Notes: generated by a model from the sequence alone, not told the origin. Positions 25,453 through 34,368 are shown, counted from the stretch's first letter. The stretch is DNA of 64,000 nt from Aeromicrobium sp. Leaf350 (GCF_916858655.1 NZ_CAKASL010000001.1:186001-250000), one strand, 5' to 3'. Program-made: numbers and translations.

Positions 25453-25845
25453 CTACTCGAGGTCGTAGATCGGGGTGCGGGAGCGCCGCACGGTCGTGAC
25501 GTGGAGGGCGATCCAGGCCACCGCGGTCACGATCATCGCGGCCGCGACGGCCTGTCGATCGAGGTTCGCGCCGATGCCGTCGGGGTCGAGCAGCACCGAC
25601 AGCACGACGATCGCGGCGACGGCCTTGATCGTAAAGAAGCCGAGCGCGATGGGCAGCGAGGCCATCGGGTTCTTCTTCGCCAGCGGGTCGAGCAGGCCCG
25701 GGCTGGAGCCCAGGAACACGATCACGAGCACGCCGCCGAGGAGGGCGCCGAGCACGCCCTCACGACCTCCGATGAACCCGGCGACCACGGTGACGACCGC
25801 GACCACGAGAAGGCACGGCAGGACGACTCGACGCACGATCAGCAT
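25453..25845 (-). CDS. AtpI-like membrane protein (ATP synthase subunit I)
   Basis: A 130-aa protein with four predicted membrane segments starting MLIVRRVVLPCLLVVAVVTV, then GVLGALLGGVLVIVFLG, LPIALGFFTIKAVAAIVV and VAAAMIVTAVAWIALHV. AtpI-type proteins assist c-ring assembly. It is first in the atp operon, as Rv1303 is in M. tuberculosis. ATG 25845 fits the family; the longer frame upstream overlaps wecA. Confidence 0.82.
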   Translation of the reverse strand: MLIVRRVVLPCLLVVAVVTVVAGFIGGREGVLGALLGGVLVIVFLGSSPGLLDPLAKKNPMASLPIALGFFTIKAVAAIVVLSVLLDPDGIGANLDRQAVAAAMIVTAVAWIALHVTTVRRSRTPIYDLE

Positions 25846-25896
25846 GGCTCCATCGTTCCATGCGGGTTCCGTCGTCTCGCTCCCCCGGTTGCCGGG

Positions 25897-26000
25897 TTCC
25901 CACGAGACCGCTCGAATCCTGCATCGAGCGCAATTAACTTCGTGCGCTCGACGCGGGATCCCTGGGTGGACCCAGGAAGTTTTCGACGGTCTCGTGGGAA
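25897..26000. repeat. Nested inverted repeats between wecA and the atp operon
   Basis: Outer arms TTCCCACGAGACCG (25897-25910) and CGGTCTCGTGGGAA (25987-26000) are perfect 14-bp complements. Within the 76-nt interval are two more stems: GAGCGCA (25926-25932)/TGCGCTC (25943-25949) and CCTGGGT (25961-25967)/ACCCAGG (25970-25976). The interval also holds the AT-rich AATTAACTT. The region may combine a wecA terminator, the atp promoter and a structured leader. Confidence 0.55.
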
Positions 26001-26015
26001 ACCGCAGTCGGAGGG

Positions 26016-27137
26016 CTAGGGGCCGACCTTGGAGCTGAGCTTGGGGGCCAGGACGATCGCGACGGCGGTGAGCACGATGAGCACCAGGAACGCCACGATC
26101 GACTGCCAGCCGCTCAGCAGGCTCATGACGACGCTGCCGAAGGCCACCAGACCCGCGACCGCGTACATCGAGAGCACGGCCTGGGGGTGCGAGTGGCCCA
26201 TCTGCAGCAGCCGGTGGTGCAGGTGCATCTTGTCGGGGCTGAACGGCGAGCGGCGCTCGCGGGTGCGGCGCACGACGGCGAGCAGCATGTCGACGAACGG
26301 GATCGCCAGGACCATGAACGGCAGCAGCAGCGGCAGCAGGGCCGGCAGGAAGCTCGCGTCGGCGTCGCCCACGCCCTGCGCGAGGCTGCTGGGCGGGAAC
26401 TGGCCCGTGAGGCTGATCGAGGAGCACGCCATGACGAAGCCGATCAGCATCGACCCGGAGTCGCCGATGAACATGCGTGCCGGGTAGAAGTTGTGCGGCA
26501 GGATCCCCAGGCACACCCCGGCCAGGGCGATCGTCAGCATCGCGGCCGCGATCGCGCGGGTCTCGCCGTTCTCGACGGCCAGGATGAACGCGAACACGAA
26601 GAACGCGATCGCGCCGATCGCGACGATGCCGGCCGCCAGGCCGTCCAGGCCGTCGACGAAGTTGACCGCGTTGGCGCTGCCGACGATCAGCAGTCCCGTC
26701 AGGAGCATGGCCTGCGCCTGATCGAGGCCGATGAAGGTGCCCGGCAGCGGCAGGTAGACGAACTGCACGCCCAGCGCCACGACCACGACGCTCGCGAGCA
26801 CCTGCCCGGCGAACTTCGTGAGCGCGTCGAGCTCGATCAGGTCGTCGACCACGCCGACGAGACAGATCAGCGCCCCGCCGGCCAGGATCGCGCGGACGTC
26901 GTGGAACACCGTCGCGTCGGCCGCGCCGAGGAACGGCATCCGCTCCGCGACGAGCGTCGCGGCCAGCAGGCCGCCGAGCATCGCCGGACCGCCGAAGTAG
27001 GGGGTCGGCACGGCGTGCACGTCGCGCTCCCGCACGCGGGCCTGCGCCCCGAGCCGCACGGCGATGAGCCGGGCGATCGACGCCAGCAGGTAAGTAACGC
27101 CGAGGGCGATGCCGAAGATCGCGAGATACTCACGCAC
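26016..27137 (-). CDS. WecA/Rfe-like undecaprenyl-phosphate sugar-1-phosphate transferase
   Basis: A 373-aa polytopic membrane enzyme of the WecA/MraY family that moves a GlcNAc-1-phosphate-type group to decaprenyl or undecaprenyl phosphate, the first step of arabinogalactan-linker or wall-polymer synthesis. Motifs: VGVVDDLIELD, NAVNFVDGLDGLAAG, RMFIGDSGSML and KMHLHHRLL. GTG 27137 was chosen because it gives MREYLAIFGIALGV and overlaps the Sua5 stop by 8 nt. The order sua5-wecA-atpI is conserved in M. tuberculosis (Rv1301-Rv1303). Confidence 0.92.
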   Translation of the reverse strand: MREYLAIFGIALGVTYLLASIARLIAVRLGAQARVRERDVHAVPTPYFGGPAMLGGLLAATLVAERMPFLGAADATVFHDVRAILAGGALICLVGVVDDLIELDALTKFAGQVLASVVVVALGVQFVYLPLPGTFIGLDQAQAMLLTGLLIVGSANAVNFVDGLDGLAAGIVAIGAIAFFVFAFILAVENGETRAIAAAMLTIALAGVCLGILPHNFYPARMFIGDSGSMLIGFVMACSSISLTGQFPPSSLAQGVGDADASFLPALLPLLLPFMVLAIPFVDMLLAVVRRTRERRSPFSPDKMHLHHRLLQMGHSHPQAVLSMYAVAGLVAFGSVVMSLLSGWQSIVAFLVLIVLTAVAIVLAPKLSSKVGP

Positions 27138-27795
27138 CGGAGGACCCGCCCGAGCTCGGGGCGGGCTCGATGGTGTTGTTGAACCGGTGCAGCACCTCGA
27201 GGTCGACGGCACCCTGTCGCAGGATGCGGGGCGTCGGCCCGGTCACGTCGAGGATCGTCGAGGGCACTCCCCCGCCGGACGGTCCGCCGTCGAGGTACAC
27301 CGAGACCGACTCGCCGAGCTGCTCCTCGGCCTCCGCGGCCGTCGTGGCCGCCGGACGCCCGGTCAGGTTGGCACTGCTCACGGCCAGCGGCCCGGTGGCC
27401 GACAGCAGCTCCCGCGCGATCTCGTCGTCCGGCACGCGCACCGCGACGGTGCGGTGCGTCTCGCCGAGGTCCCAGTCGAGCGAGGCCTGCTGGTGGCACA
27501 CGACGGTGAGCGCGCCGGGCCACAGCTCGCCGGTCATCTCGCGCAGCCAGCCGGGGACCTCCGCGACGAGGGCCTCCAGCGTCGACGTCGCACCGATCAG
27601 GACGGGCGGCGGCATCGTGCGGTCGCGCCCCTTCGCGTCGAGGAGACGCTGGACCGCAGCGGGCGAGAACGCGTCGGCCGCGAGGCCGTAGACCGTGTCG
27701 GTGGGGATGACCGCCAGCTCGCCGGCGCGCACGGCGGCGCGCGCGGCCTCGACGCCGTCGCGTCGCTGCGCCTCGTCCCGGCAGTCAAAGATCAT
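27130..27795 (-). CDS. L-threonylcarbamoyladenylate synthase (Sua5/TsaC)
   Basis: A 221-aa enzyme making threonylcarbamoyl-AMP for the t6A37 modification of ANN-decoding tRNAs. The YrdC fold motifs are present: IPTDTVYGLAADAF, DAKGRDRTMPPPVLIG, GPLAVSSANLTGRPA and the GGPSGGGVPSTILDVTG strand. GAGGTG precedes the ATG. The C-terminus is short (no long Sua5 domain). It is normally next to prmC in actinobacteria; here more than 10 kb separate the two. Confidence 0.94.
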   Translation of the reverse strand: MIFDCRDEAQRRDGVEAARAAVRAGELAVIPTDTVYGLAADAFSPAAVQRLLDAKGRDRTMPPPVLIGATSTLEALVAEVPGWLREMTGELWPGALTVVCHQQASLDWDLGETHRTVAVRVPDDEIARELLSATGPLAVSSANLTGRPAATTAAEAEEQLGESVSVYLDGGPSGGGVPSTILDVTGPTPRILRQGAVDLEVLHRFNNTIEPAPSSGGSSGA

Positions 27796-27836
27796 GCGGT
27801 CACCTCGATCACGGTCGTCATCGTAGGCGAGGTCAC

Positions 27837-28316
27837 TCAGACGAGTCCGTAGGCCGCCAGGGCGATGAGCGCGAAGCGCCCCGTGCGCCCCACGAATACC
27901 GCTGCGGCGAACACGTCGGTGCGCATCGACGAAGCCCCGGCCACGACGGCCACGGCCAGCAGCGGAGGGATGCCGACGAACGACGACACGAACACCGTCG
28001 CGACGGCACGGAGCGGGTGCTCGAGCCAGCCGATCAGGATCTCCGCGAGCCTGCGGAGCGCGACGCGGATGCGTCCGGGGTCCGCGCGTTCACGAGCGGG
28101 CCGCTTGCGAGCGACCTCGCGTCCGGCACGCGCGCCGCGGAACAGCACGACCTTGCCGACGGTCGTGCCGACCGAGACCGCGACGACCATGATCACGATG
28201 TCGACGTTGCCGAGCACGAGAGCCGTGGCCGCGACGTACGCCTCGGCGTTGAGGATCGGGATGATCGCCGATCCGATGCCGTAGACGAAGGCCGTCAGGA
28301 CCAGCACGTCGCCCAT
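27837..28316 (-). CDS. Small membrane protein, paralogue of the 28991-29476 gene
   Basis: A 159-aa polytopic protein of a DedA/VTT-like type. It starts MGDVLVLTAFVYGIGSAIIP and has ILNAEAYVAA, SVGTTVGKVVLF, a charged cytoplasmic loop (GREVARKRPARERADPGR) and ATVFVSSFVGIPPLL. Its closest visible relative is the gene two places upstream, matching in NAEAYV, the GT-x-x-GK motif and the ATVFVSS/PPL region. The pair brackets a CDP-alcohol phosphatidyltransferase, suggesting a role in phospholipid movement or assembly. That role is inference. Confidence 0.75.
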   Translation of the reverse strand: MGDVLVLTAFVYGIGSAIIPILNAEAYVAATALVLGNVDIVIMVVAVSVGTTVGKVVLFRGARAGREVARKRPARERADPGRIRVALRRLAEILIGWLEHPLRAVATVFVSSFVGIPPLLAVAVVAGASSMRTDVFAAAVFVGRTGRFALIALAAYGLV

Positions 28317-28329
28317 CACGGTGGGCTCA

Positions 28330-28938
28330 TCACACTGGTGCACCTCGGGCGGCCTCGAGCTCCCGGACGCGCCCGACGACCCGGTGGGCGCTCCAGGCCT
28401 TGACCGCCACCTGGGCGAGCACGATGAGCAGCGCCAGGGGCAGCCACCCGACCACGACGGCCACGATGATGCCGATGTTGTTGAGCGCCTTGGCGGGGTG
28501 CGACCAGTTGAGGCGGTAGACGAGTGGGTCGACGACGGCGAAGTAGTTCGGGCTCACGATGGGCCACAGCAGGAACGACAGCGACAGCAGGCAGTCCAGG
28601 ACCATGAAGTTCAGCAGGAAGATCGCCACCGGCACCGCGAGGTCCGGCTGCAGCAGGATCAGGTTCGACGCGCAGAGCGCCGTGCAGAGCCGGTCGCTGA
28701 GGATGTCGTGCACCGCGCCGAGGCGGGTCTCCTGCCCGAGGAGGCGCGCCGCCAGGCCGTCTGCGCTGTCGCCCAGGTAGTAGACGAGGTACGCCGCGAT
28801 CACCCAGGGAAGGCGGTCGTCGGCCCCGAGCGCCACGACGGCCAGCCCCAGGCTCACGACCGTGCGGACGACCGTGATCGCGTTGGGGATCGTGAGGACG
28901 GGACCGATCGAGTCGGAGACCACGGGAGTGCGAGCCAC
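28330..28938 (-). CDS. CDP-alcohol phosphatidyltransferase family protein
   Basis: A 202-aa integral membrane enzyme with the full catalytic signature DG-x2-AR-x8-G-x3-D-x3-D: DGLAARLLGQETRLG followed by AVHDILSD. Family members swap CMP for an alcohol (glycerol phosphate, inositol phosphate or similar) on CDP-diacylglycerol. The acceptor cannot be told from sequence. The GTG start is 6 nt after TAGGGT, suggesting its own leaderless promoter. It reads into the downstream paralogous membrane protein 13 nt away. Confidence 0.9.
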   Translation of the reverse strand: MARTPVVSDSIGPVLTIPNAITVVRTVVSLGLAVVALGADDRLPWVIAAYLVYYLGDSADGLAARLLGQETRLGAVHDILSDRLCTALCASNLILLQPDLAVPVAIFLLNFMVLDCLLSLSFLLWPIVSPNYFAVVDPLVYRLNWSHPAKALNNIGIIVAVVVGWLPLALLIVLAQVAVKAWSAHRVVGRVRELEAARGAPV

Positions 28939-28990
28939 AGCAGGACCCTACGCCCGAGGACGCCCGGTCAGGTCGGCGCCACGAGGAGGC

Positions 28991-29476
28991 TCAGCCGACC
29001 GCGTGGTGCAGCAGGAACGCGATCGCGAGGTACTGCAGGGTGCGTCCGACGAGCACCATGACGGAGAACAGCCAGAGAGGCTGGCGCGAGGCGCCCGCGA
29101 GGATCGTGACGATCGCGAGCGGCGGGACCATGAGCGCCGACGACACGAACACCGTGGTCGCGCCGAGGTACGGACGGTCGAGCAGGCCCAGCATCCAGTC
29201 AGAGAACCGGCGGAGACCGGTCATGAACCGCCCGCGTGGCACCTTGCGCTCGCGCTTGCTCAGCTTCTGCCGACCCTTGCGCGCCAGGTCGAACACGAAC
29301 ATCTTGCCGAGCACCGTGCCGATGCTGAGCGAGATGATCAGCCAGAACAGGAAGACCGGGCTCTCGGTCAGCGTGCCGAGCACGATGACGTAGGCCTCGG
29401 CGTTGAGGAACATCGGGAGCAGTGACGACCCCACCCCGAAGGCGAACGCCGTCGCGACGAGCGCGAGGTCTCCCAT
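28991..29476 (-). CDS. DedA/VTT-like membrane protein, paralogue of the 27837-28316 gene
   Basis: A 161-aa polytopic protein starting MGDLALVATAFAFGVGSSLL, with FLNAEAYVIVLG, SIGTVLGKMFVFD, a basic loop KGRQKLSKRERKVPRG and TTVFVSSALMVPPLAIV. It shares layout and motifs with its neighbour on the other side of the phosphatidyltransferase. TAACGT lies 7 nt before the ATG. DedA-superfamily proteins flip lipid carriers; whether these do is not shown by sequence. Confidence 0.77.
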   Translation of the reverse strand: MGDLALVATAFAFGVGSSLLPMFLNAEAYVIVLGTLTESPVFLFWLIISLSIGTVLGKMFVFDLARKGRQKLSKRERKVPRGRFMTGLRRFSDWMLGLLDRPYLGATTVFVSSALMVPPLAIVTILAGASRQPLWLFSVMVLVGRTLQYLAIAFLLHHAVG

Positions 29477-29509
29477 GGACGGAACGTTATCGGTCGTGCA
29501 GCGCGACGC

Positions 29510-30064
29510 TCAGCACGGCACCTGCACCGGTTCACCGGGAGCCTCGAGCGCGTCGACGAGCCAGGCGTCGTCCTGGCGCACCATCGTGAGCACGATCGAG
29601 GAGAGCACGCAGGTCGGGTCGCCGGAGGTCGCCTGAGCGACGCTCTGACGGGCGAAGAGGGTCACCTCGACCTCGTCGGCCGAGGTGGCCCGCGGCGACG
29701 AGGCGAGGACCGTGCCGGTCGACGACGCACCGAGCGCGCCGTAGGTCTCCCGGAGGCCGTCGATGATGACGTCGTAGTCGGCGCGGAAGTCGGCCGTCGC
29801 CCCCTCGTCGGCCCAGGCGGCGTCCTCGTCCAGGGTGGCCGCCTTCCACGTGAGCAGCTGCCCCGTGCGGTCCTCGGCGACGCTGCGGGCCTCGGACTCG
29901 GCCTCGTGCGTGCGCACGTCGGACCGCCACTGCCACGACACGACCGCCAGCGCCACCAGGCTCACGGCGAGGGCCAAGCCGAGAGCGAGGACCCAGGGCG
30001 ACCGGTCGCGCTGCCGCAGGCGCCGTGCGACGTCGGAGGCCACGGAGGCGGGCGCGCGCGTCAC
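29510..30064 (-). CDS. Mce-associated membrane protein (Mas)
   Basis: A 184-aa protein with one membrane segment (PWVLALGLALAVSLVALAVV) and an extracytoplasmic domain (TWKAATLDEDAAWADEGATA to the end, VQVPC) typical of the Mce-associated proteins that follow mceF and are thought to stabilise the transporter. The GTG start overlaps the mceF stop (GTGA). It is the last gene of the mce operon. Confidence 0.85.
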   Translation of the reverse strand: MTRAPASVASDVARRLRQRDRSPWVLALGLALAVSLVALAVVSWQWRSDVRTHEAESEARSVAEDRTGQLLTWKAATLDEDAAWADEGATADFRADYDVIIDGLRETYGALGASSTGTVLASSPRATSADEVEVTLFARQSVAQATSGDPTCVLSSIVLTMVRQDDAWLVDALEAPGEPVQVPC

Positions 30065-31164
30065 GGCGCGAGCACCCCGACCGGGCCGGGGGCGTTCGCC
30101 GAGCCGCGCTGCTGCAGCCCGAACTCGCTCGTGCAGGCGCGCGTCGGGTCGACGACGACCGGCGACGGGTCGGTGGCCGACCCGTCGGGCACGTACCGGC
30201 AGACGGCCTCCGCGCCGGGGCGCGTGTCGACCAGCATCACCGCGTGGAGCCGGCCGCCGGTGATGGTGGTGGCGAAGTCCGAGAACCCCTGCGGCACGTC
30301 GGCGAGGAACTGCCACAGGTGCGGCCGGTAGGGCAGCGTCATGTCGGTGAACTCCCCCATCGTCGTGAGCATCGCCGGCAGCTGCATCGCGACGGTCGAG
30401 GTGAAGGCGCGCAGCTCGGTGACCTGGGCGGGCGTGGTCTCGAGCATGCTGCGGAGCTTCGGGTCGTAGGCCGCGAGCCACCCCGTCAGGCGGTTGGCCG
30501 CCGGGGCGAGCGTGCGCAGCTGGGGCCCGAGGTCGACACCGGTCCGGAGCACCGTGGCGGACCCCGTGATGATGCGCTCCGTCTCGGGCCAGTACGTGTC
30601 GAGCGACGCGAGGATCTCCTGCCCGGAGTCGACGACCGTCGCCAGGTCGTCGGGGTCGGCGAACGCGACGCTCAGCTCGTCGAGGGTCACCCGCAGGTCC
30701 TCGGGGTCGATCTGCGACATCAACGTGTCGATCGCCTGCAGCGACTCGGCGACGGTCGTCGGCGTGTCGGTGCGGTCCGTGGGGATGACGTCGCCGTCGG
30801 CCAGCACGGCGCCCTCGTCGTCCTCCGGCTGCAGGTCCAGGAACTGCTCGCCCGCCGGCGACAGGTTGCGCACGACGGCTCGCGCCGACGACGGGACCTC
30901 GACGCCCGCGTCGATCGCGATCTCGGCCTCGACGCCGGTCTCGGTCGTGCGGATCTCGACGACCCGTCCCACCTTCACGCCCCGGTAGGTGACCGACGAC
31001 CGCTCGAAGAGCCCCCCGGTCTCCTCGAGCTGCACCGTCACCGTGGTGGGGCGCTGGGAGATCGAGCCGCCGAGGAAGTTCTGGTAGACGTACACCGTGG
31101 TCAGCAGGAAGACCGCGAGGAGGGCGGCGGCCGGGACCATCAGGCGGAGCGGGAGCCGCTTCAT
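30061..31164 (-). CDS. Mce family protein, sixth in operon (MceF position)
   Basis: A 367-aa protein: N-terminal membrane anchor (MVPAAALLAVFLLTTVYVYQ), MlaD/MCE domain (about 40-120, RSSVTYRGVKVGRVVEIRTT) and a long helical region (about 120-300). The final quarter holds a C-terminal pair RYVPDG/RACTSEFG of cysteine-containing segments. Mce subunits line the periplasmic conduit that carries lipids or sterols to the YrbE permease. Overlaps the preceding gene by 4 nt. Confidence 0.9.
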   Translation of the reverse strand: MKRLPLRLMVPAAALLAVFLLTTVYVYQNFLGGSISQRPTTVTVQLEETGGLFERSSVTYRGVKVGRVVEIRTTETGVEAEIAIDAGVEVPSSARAVVRNLSPAGEQFLDLQPEDDEGAVLADGDVIPTDRTDTPTTVAESLQAIDTLMSQIDPEDLRVTLDELSVAFADPDDLATVVDSGQEILASLDTYWPETERIITGSATVLRTGVDLGPQLRTLAPAANRLTGWLAAYDPKLRSMLETTPAQVTELRAFTSTVAMQLPAMLTTMGEFTDMTLPYRPHLWQFLADVPQGFSDFATTITGGRLHAVMLVDTRPGAEAVCRYVPDGSATDPSPVVVDPTRACTSEFGLQQRGSANAPGPVGVLAP

Positions 31165-32330
31165 CGGGATCCCCCCGTCAGGACGCCCAGGAGGTCCTGG
31201 AGCCCGGCCCCGCCGCTCGCGGGTGCCCCGGCGGCCGGGGCCGTCGGCAGCAGACCCGTGAGGTTGCTGATGAGGGGCAGCTGCGTCAGGTCCTGCACCG
31301 CGTTCGGGGCGACGTCGGGCGTCGGGGCGCCCTCGGTGCTCGGGGCCACGAGCGTGAGGTCGCCGATGCTGAGCGACCCCTGGAAGATCAGGTGCGTGTT
31401 GAGGAAGGACCCCGGCACCCCCGTCTGCAGACCGGCGACGAAGGCGAGGATCTGGGTGACGCCCTCCTCGATCCGCGGCTCGATCGAGGCGACCTGCTCG
31501 AACACCGGTCCGGACTGCGCGACGATCGCGGCGATGTCGTCGCCGGTCTGCTCGATCGTCGGCACCACGACCTGGCCCAGGGTGTCGATCGATGCCAGGA
31601 GGTCGACGAGACTGGCCGTGTTGGCGTCGAGCACCTCGGCGGCCGGCGCGATCTCGGTCAGCGCGCGGTCGATCGTCGCCTGACGGTCGGCCAGCACCTG
31701 GGACGCGGCGGAGATCGAGGACAGGGCGGCGTCGATGTCGCCGCTGAGGTCGGTCACGGCACCGGCGGTGCTGGCGACGCGCTGCAGCACGTCGCGCAGG
31801 GTGTCCTCGCGCCCACCGATCATCAGGTTGGTCTCGTCGACGATCGTCTGGATCTGGCCCACCCCGCCGCCGTTGATGAACAGCGACGCGGCCGACAGCG
31901 TGTCCTCGACGGTCGGGGCCGCCGAGGCCAGCTCGGGGGCCACCTCGTCGCCGTCGGCGAGCACCTCGGTGTCGGCCGGGTCGTCGACGACGTCGACGAA
32001 CAGCTCGCCCAGCGCCGTCGTGCTGCGCAGCCGGAAGTCCGCTCCGGTCCCGATCTCGGTGTCGTCGTCGATCTCCATCTCGACCACGGCCTTGAGGTCC
32101 TTGACCGAGATCGAGTCGACCCGACCGATCGAGACGCCGTCGACCTTGACCGGCGCGCCCTGCGCCAGATTGAGGGCGTCGTCGAACGTCGCGGTGATCC
32201 GGTAGGTCTCGCCGGGCATCGAGCTGCCGGGCAGGGGCAGGTCGGCCGCCGTCGTGCCGCAGCCGGCGAGTCCGGCCGCGAGCGCGCCGAGCACGCCGGC
32301 CGTCGCGAGGGTGTTCCCGAGGCGGCTCAT
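31161..32330 (-). CDS. Mce family lipoprotein, fifth in operon (MceE position)
   Basis: A 389-aa lipoprotein with lipobox LAGC (Cys24). The MCE domain covers about 40-125 (PVKVDGVSIGRVDSISVKDL), followed by a long helical region and a Pro/Ala/Gly-rich tail (LLPTAPAAGAPASGGAGLQD). The fifth Mce of mycobacterial operons (LprK-like) is also a lipoprotein, which supports the assignment. The start shares one base with the preceding stop (TGATG). Confidence 0.9.
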   Translation of the reverse strand: MSRLGNTLATAGVLGALAAGLAGCGTTAADLPLPGSSMPGETYRITATFDDALNLAQGAPVKVDGVSIGRVDSISVKDLKAVVEMEIDDDTEIGTGADFRLRSTTALGELFVDVVDDPADTEVLADGDEVAPELASAAPTVEDTLSAASLFINGGGVGQIQTIVDETNLMIGGREDTLRDVLQRVASTAGAVTDLSGDIDAALSSISAASQVLADRQATIDRALTEIAPAAEVLDANTASLVDLLASIDTLGQVVVPTIEQTGDDIAAIVAQSGPVFEQVASIEPRIEEGVTQILAFVAGLQTGVPGSFLNTHLIFQGSLSIGDLTLVAPSTEGAPTPDVAPNAVQDLTQLPLISNLTGLLPTAPAAGAPASGGAGLQDLLGVLTGGSR

Positions 32331-33385
32331 CAGCGCTCCCCTCGCAGCAGGTCGAGCAGGTCGAAGATCGTGGCCTCGTCGAGGTTGAGCGTGTCGCACA
32401 CCAGCACGGCGGAGTGGCAGATCTCCTGCAGCGTCGACCGTCCCGGAATCAGGTCGGCCGGGCGGGTCAGGAACCGCAGACGACCGCGGTCGTCGATCGC
32501 ACGCGGCAGGTTCTGGGTCACGAGCGGCCCGTTCTGGAGCAGCTGCGTGATCTCCTGCTCGTGCGCGACGAGCTCGTCCGACAGGGCGACGAAGTCCTCC
32601 ATCTGGGCCGAGATCTGCTCGCGGTGGGTCGCCGAGAAGTCGGAGAGCCCCTGCAGCATCGCGGTGATCGCGTCGAACGTCGCCTCGATCTGCAGCTTCT
32701 GGCCGTCGAGCATCACGGTGGCGTCGGTGACCTGGGTGACGAAGTCGCGCACCAGGGCGTCGTTGGAGGCGAGCGTCTGGGTGAGCGTGTCGAGGTTCGT
32801 GAGGTTCTGCTCCACCGCGGGCAACGATCCCGAGACCGTCGACAGCACGACCGCGAGGTCCTCGAGCCCGTTCGCGATCGTCTGGCCCTGTCCCTGCAGG
32901 GTGACGGCGGTCGACGACAGCAGCGCGTGCAGCGGACCCTCCGAGCCGTCGATGGAGCCGAGCGCGGACGAGACGTCCTCCAGCGACCCGAGCAGCTGCT
33001 CGAACTCGACCGGCGTCCTCGTCCGGTCCATCGCGACCACCGCACCGCTCTCGATGCGCGGACCGGAGGTGTAGGCGGGGGTCAGCTCGACGTACCGGTC
33101 CGTCGCGACGGACCGCGAGACGATCACGGCTCCGACGTCCTTCGGGATGTCGACGTCGCCGTCGACGACGACCTCGACCTCGACGTAGGCGCCGGCAGGG
33201 GTGATCGACTCGACGTGCCCGACGGACACCCCACGGATGCCGACGTCGTTGCCGCGGAACAGCCCCGTCGCGTCGGAGAACTGCAGGGTCAGGCGCGTCT
33301 CCTGCTCGCCGACCCCCAGGCAGCCGCCGAGCAGGGGAAGCACCGCCAGCAGGCCGGCGACACGGACGATCCACCGGCTGGTCAT
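32330..33385 (-). CDS. Mce family protein, fourth in operon (MceD position), with lipobox
   Basis: A 351-aa protein. The N-terminus ends LAVLPLLGGC (Cys22), a plausible lipobox, so this subunit may also be a lipoprotein; in mycobacterial operons usually only the fifth is. The MCE domain spans about 30-115 (GNDVGIRGVSVGHVESI), followed by a long helix-rich tail. ATG 33385 overlaps the previous stop (ATGA); a 24-residue longer reading was rejected. Confidence 0.9.
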   Translation of the reverse strand: MTSRWIVRVAGLLAVLPLLGGCLGVGEQETRLTLQFSDATGLFRGNDVGIRGVSVGHVESITPAGAYVEVEVVVDGDVDIPKDVGAVIVSRSVATDRYVELTPAYTSGPRIESGAVVAMDRTRTPVEFEQLLGSLEDVSSALGSIDGSEGPLHALLSSTAVTLQGQGQTIANGLEDLAVVLSTVSGSLPAVEQNLTNLDTLTQTLASNDALVRDFVTQVTDATVMLDGQKLQIEATFDAITAMLQGLSDFSATHREQISAQMEDFVALSDELVAHEQEITQLLQNGPLVTQNLPRAIDDRGRLRFLTRPADLIPGRSTLQEICHSAVLVCDTLNLDEATIFDLLDLLRGER

Positions 33386-34368
33386 GAGCACTCCCGCGAG
33401 GGGCTGAGGCAGAAGAGGTTGTCCGGGATCGCCGACGGCACGTGCAGGTCGATCCACGGCCCGTTGCCCGAGGCGTTCGCCAGGTAGACCGTCATGGTCG
33501 ACAGGCTCGTCACGGTCGACGTGATCGAGTCGCGCACCTCGTAGAGGTGGTCGAGCGACTCCGTGAGGTTGGTCATGAGCGGGTCGAGGTCGTCGGCCGT
33601 GTCGGCGAGCAGGCCCGTGACCTGGTCGGCCAGGCTCTGCGCGTCGACCAGCAGCGCGTCGATCGCCGTCTGCCGCGAGGTGAGGGCCTCCAGCACGAGG
33701 GCCGACTGGTCGAGCAGCACGAGGATCTCGTCCTGCTGGTCGACGAGCATCCCCGTGAACGCGGCCGACGCGTCGAGCAGCGCGGCCAGCTCGTCGGTGC
33801 GCTGCACCGCGACCGACGACAGTGCCTCGACGCCCGCGAACGCCGCCTGCGCCTCCTCCGGCGTGCGTCCCAGCACGTCCGCCACGACCGTCATGGCCTC
33901 GGCCAGACCGTCCTCGTCGAGCTCGGACAGCTGCTCCTGCGTGCCGTCGATGACGTCCTGCAGGTTGTACGGGACGTCGGTGCGGTCCAGCGGGATGGTG
34001 TCGTCGGCGAGCGTGCCGCTGCCGGACGGCGAGATCTCGAGGTAGTGGGTGCCGAGCAGCGTGGCCACCTTGACCGACGCCGAGGTCGTCGAGCCCAGGT
34101 CGACGTCCGCGTCGATCGTGAACTCGACCGCCACGGCGTCCTTCGTGAGACGGATCGCGGTGACCTCGCCGACGCCGACACCGGAGACCTGCACCTCCTC
34201 GCCGACCCGCAGGCCCGCGGTGTGCTCGATGATGGCCGTCGCGTGGTTCTTGCCGAGGCTCGCGGTGCTCAGGAACACCACGACCAGGGCGCCCACCACG
34301 ACCGCGACGACGCCGAGCAGTCCGACCGTCCGCGGCTCGCGCAGCCGGCTCGCCGCCTTCACGAGCAC
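33382..34368 (-). CDS. Mce family protein, third in operon (MceC position)
   Basis: A 328-aa protein with an N-terminal membrane anchor (TVGLLGVVAVVVGALVVVFL), MCE domain about 40-125 (GEEVQVSGVGVGEVTAIRLT) and a helical barrel-forming region ending in DLHVPSAIPDNLFCLSPSRE. The GTG start at 34368 overlaps mceB by 10 nt. Part of the hexameric conduit inferred for Mce complexes. Confidence 0.9.
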   Translation of the reverse strand: MLVKAASRLREPRTVGLLGVVAVVVGALVVVFLSTASLGKNHATAIIEHTAGLRVGEEVQVSGVGVGEVTAIRLTKDAVAVEFTIDADVDLGSTTSASVKVATLLGTHYLEISPSGSGTLADDTIPLDRTDVPYNLQDVIDGTQEQLSELDEDGLAEAMTVVADVLGRTPEEAQAAFAGVEALSSVAVQRTDELAALLDASAAFTGMLVDQQDEILVLLDQSALVLEALTSRQTAIDALLVDAQSLADQVTGLLADTADDLDPLMTNLTESLDHLYEVRDSITSTVTSLSTMTVYLANASGNGPWIDLHVPSAIPDNLFCLSPSRECS

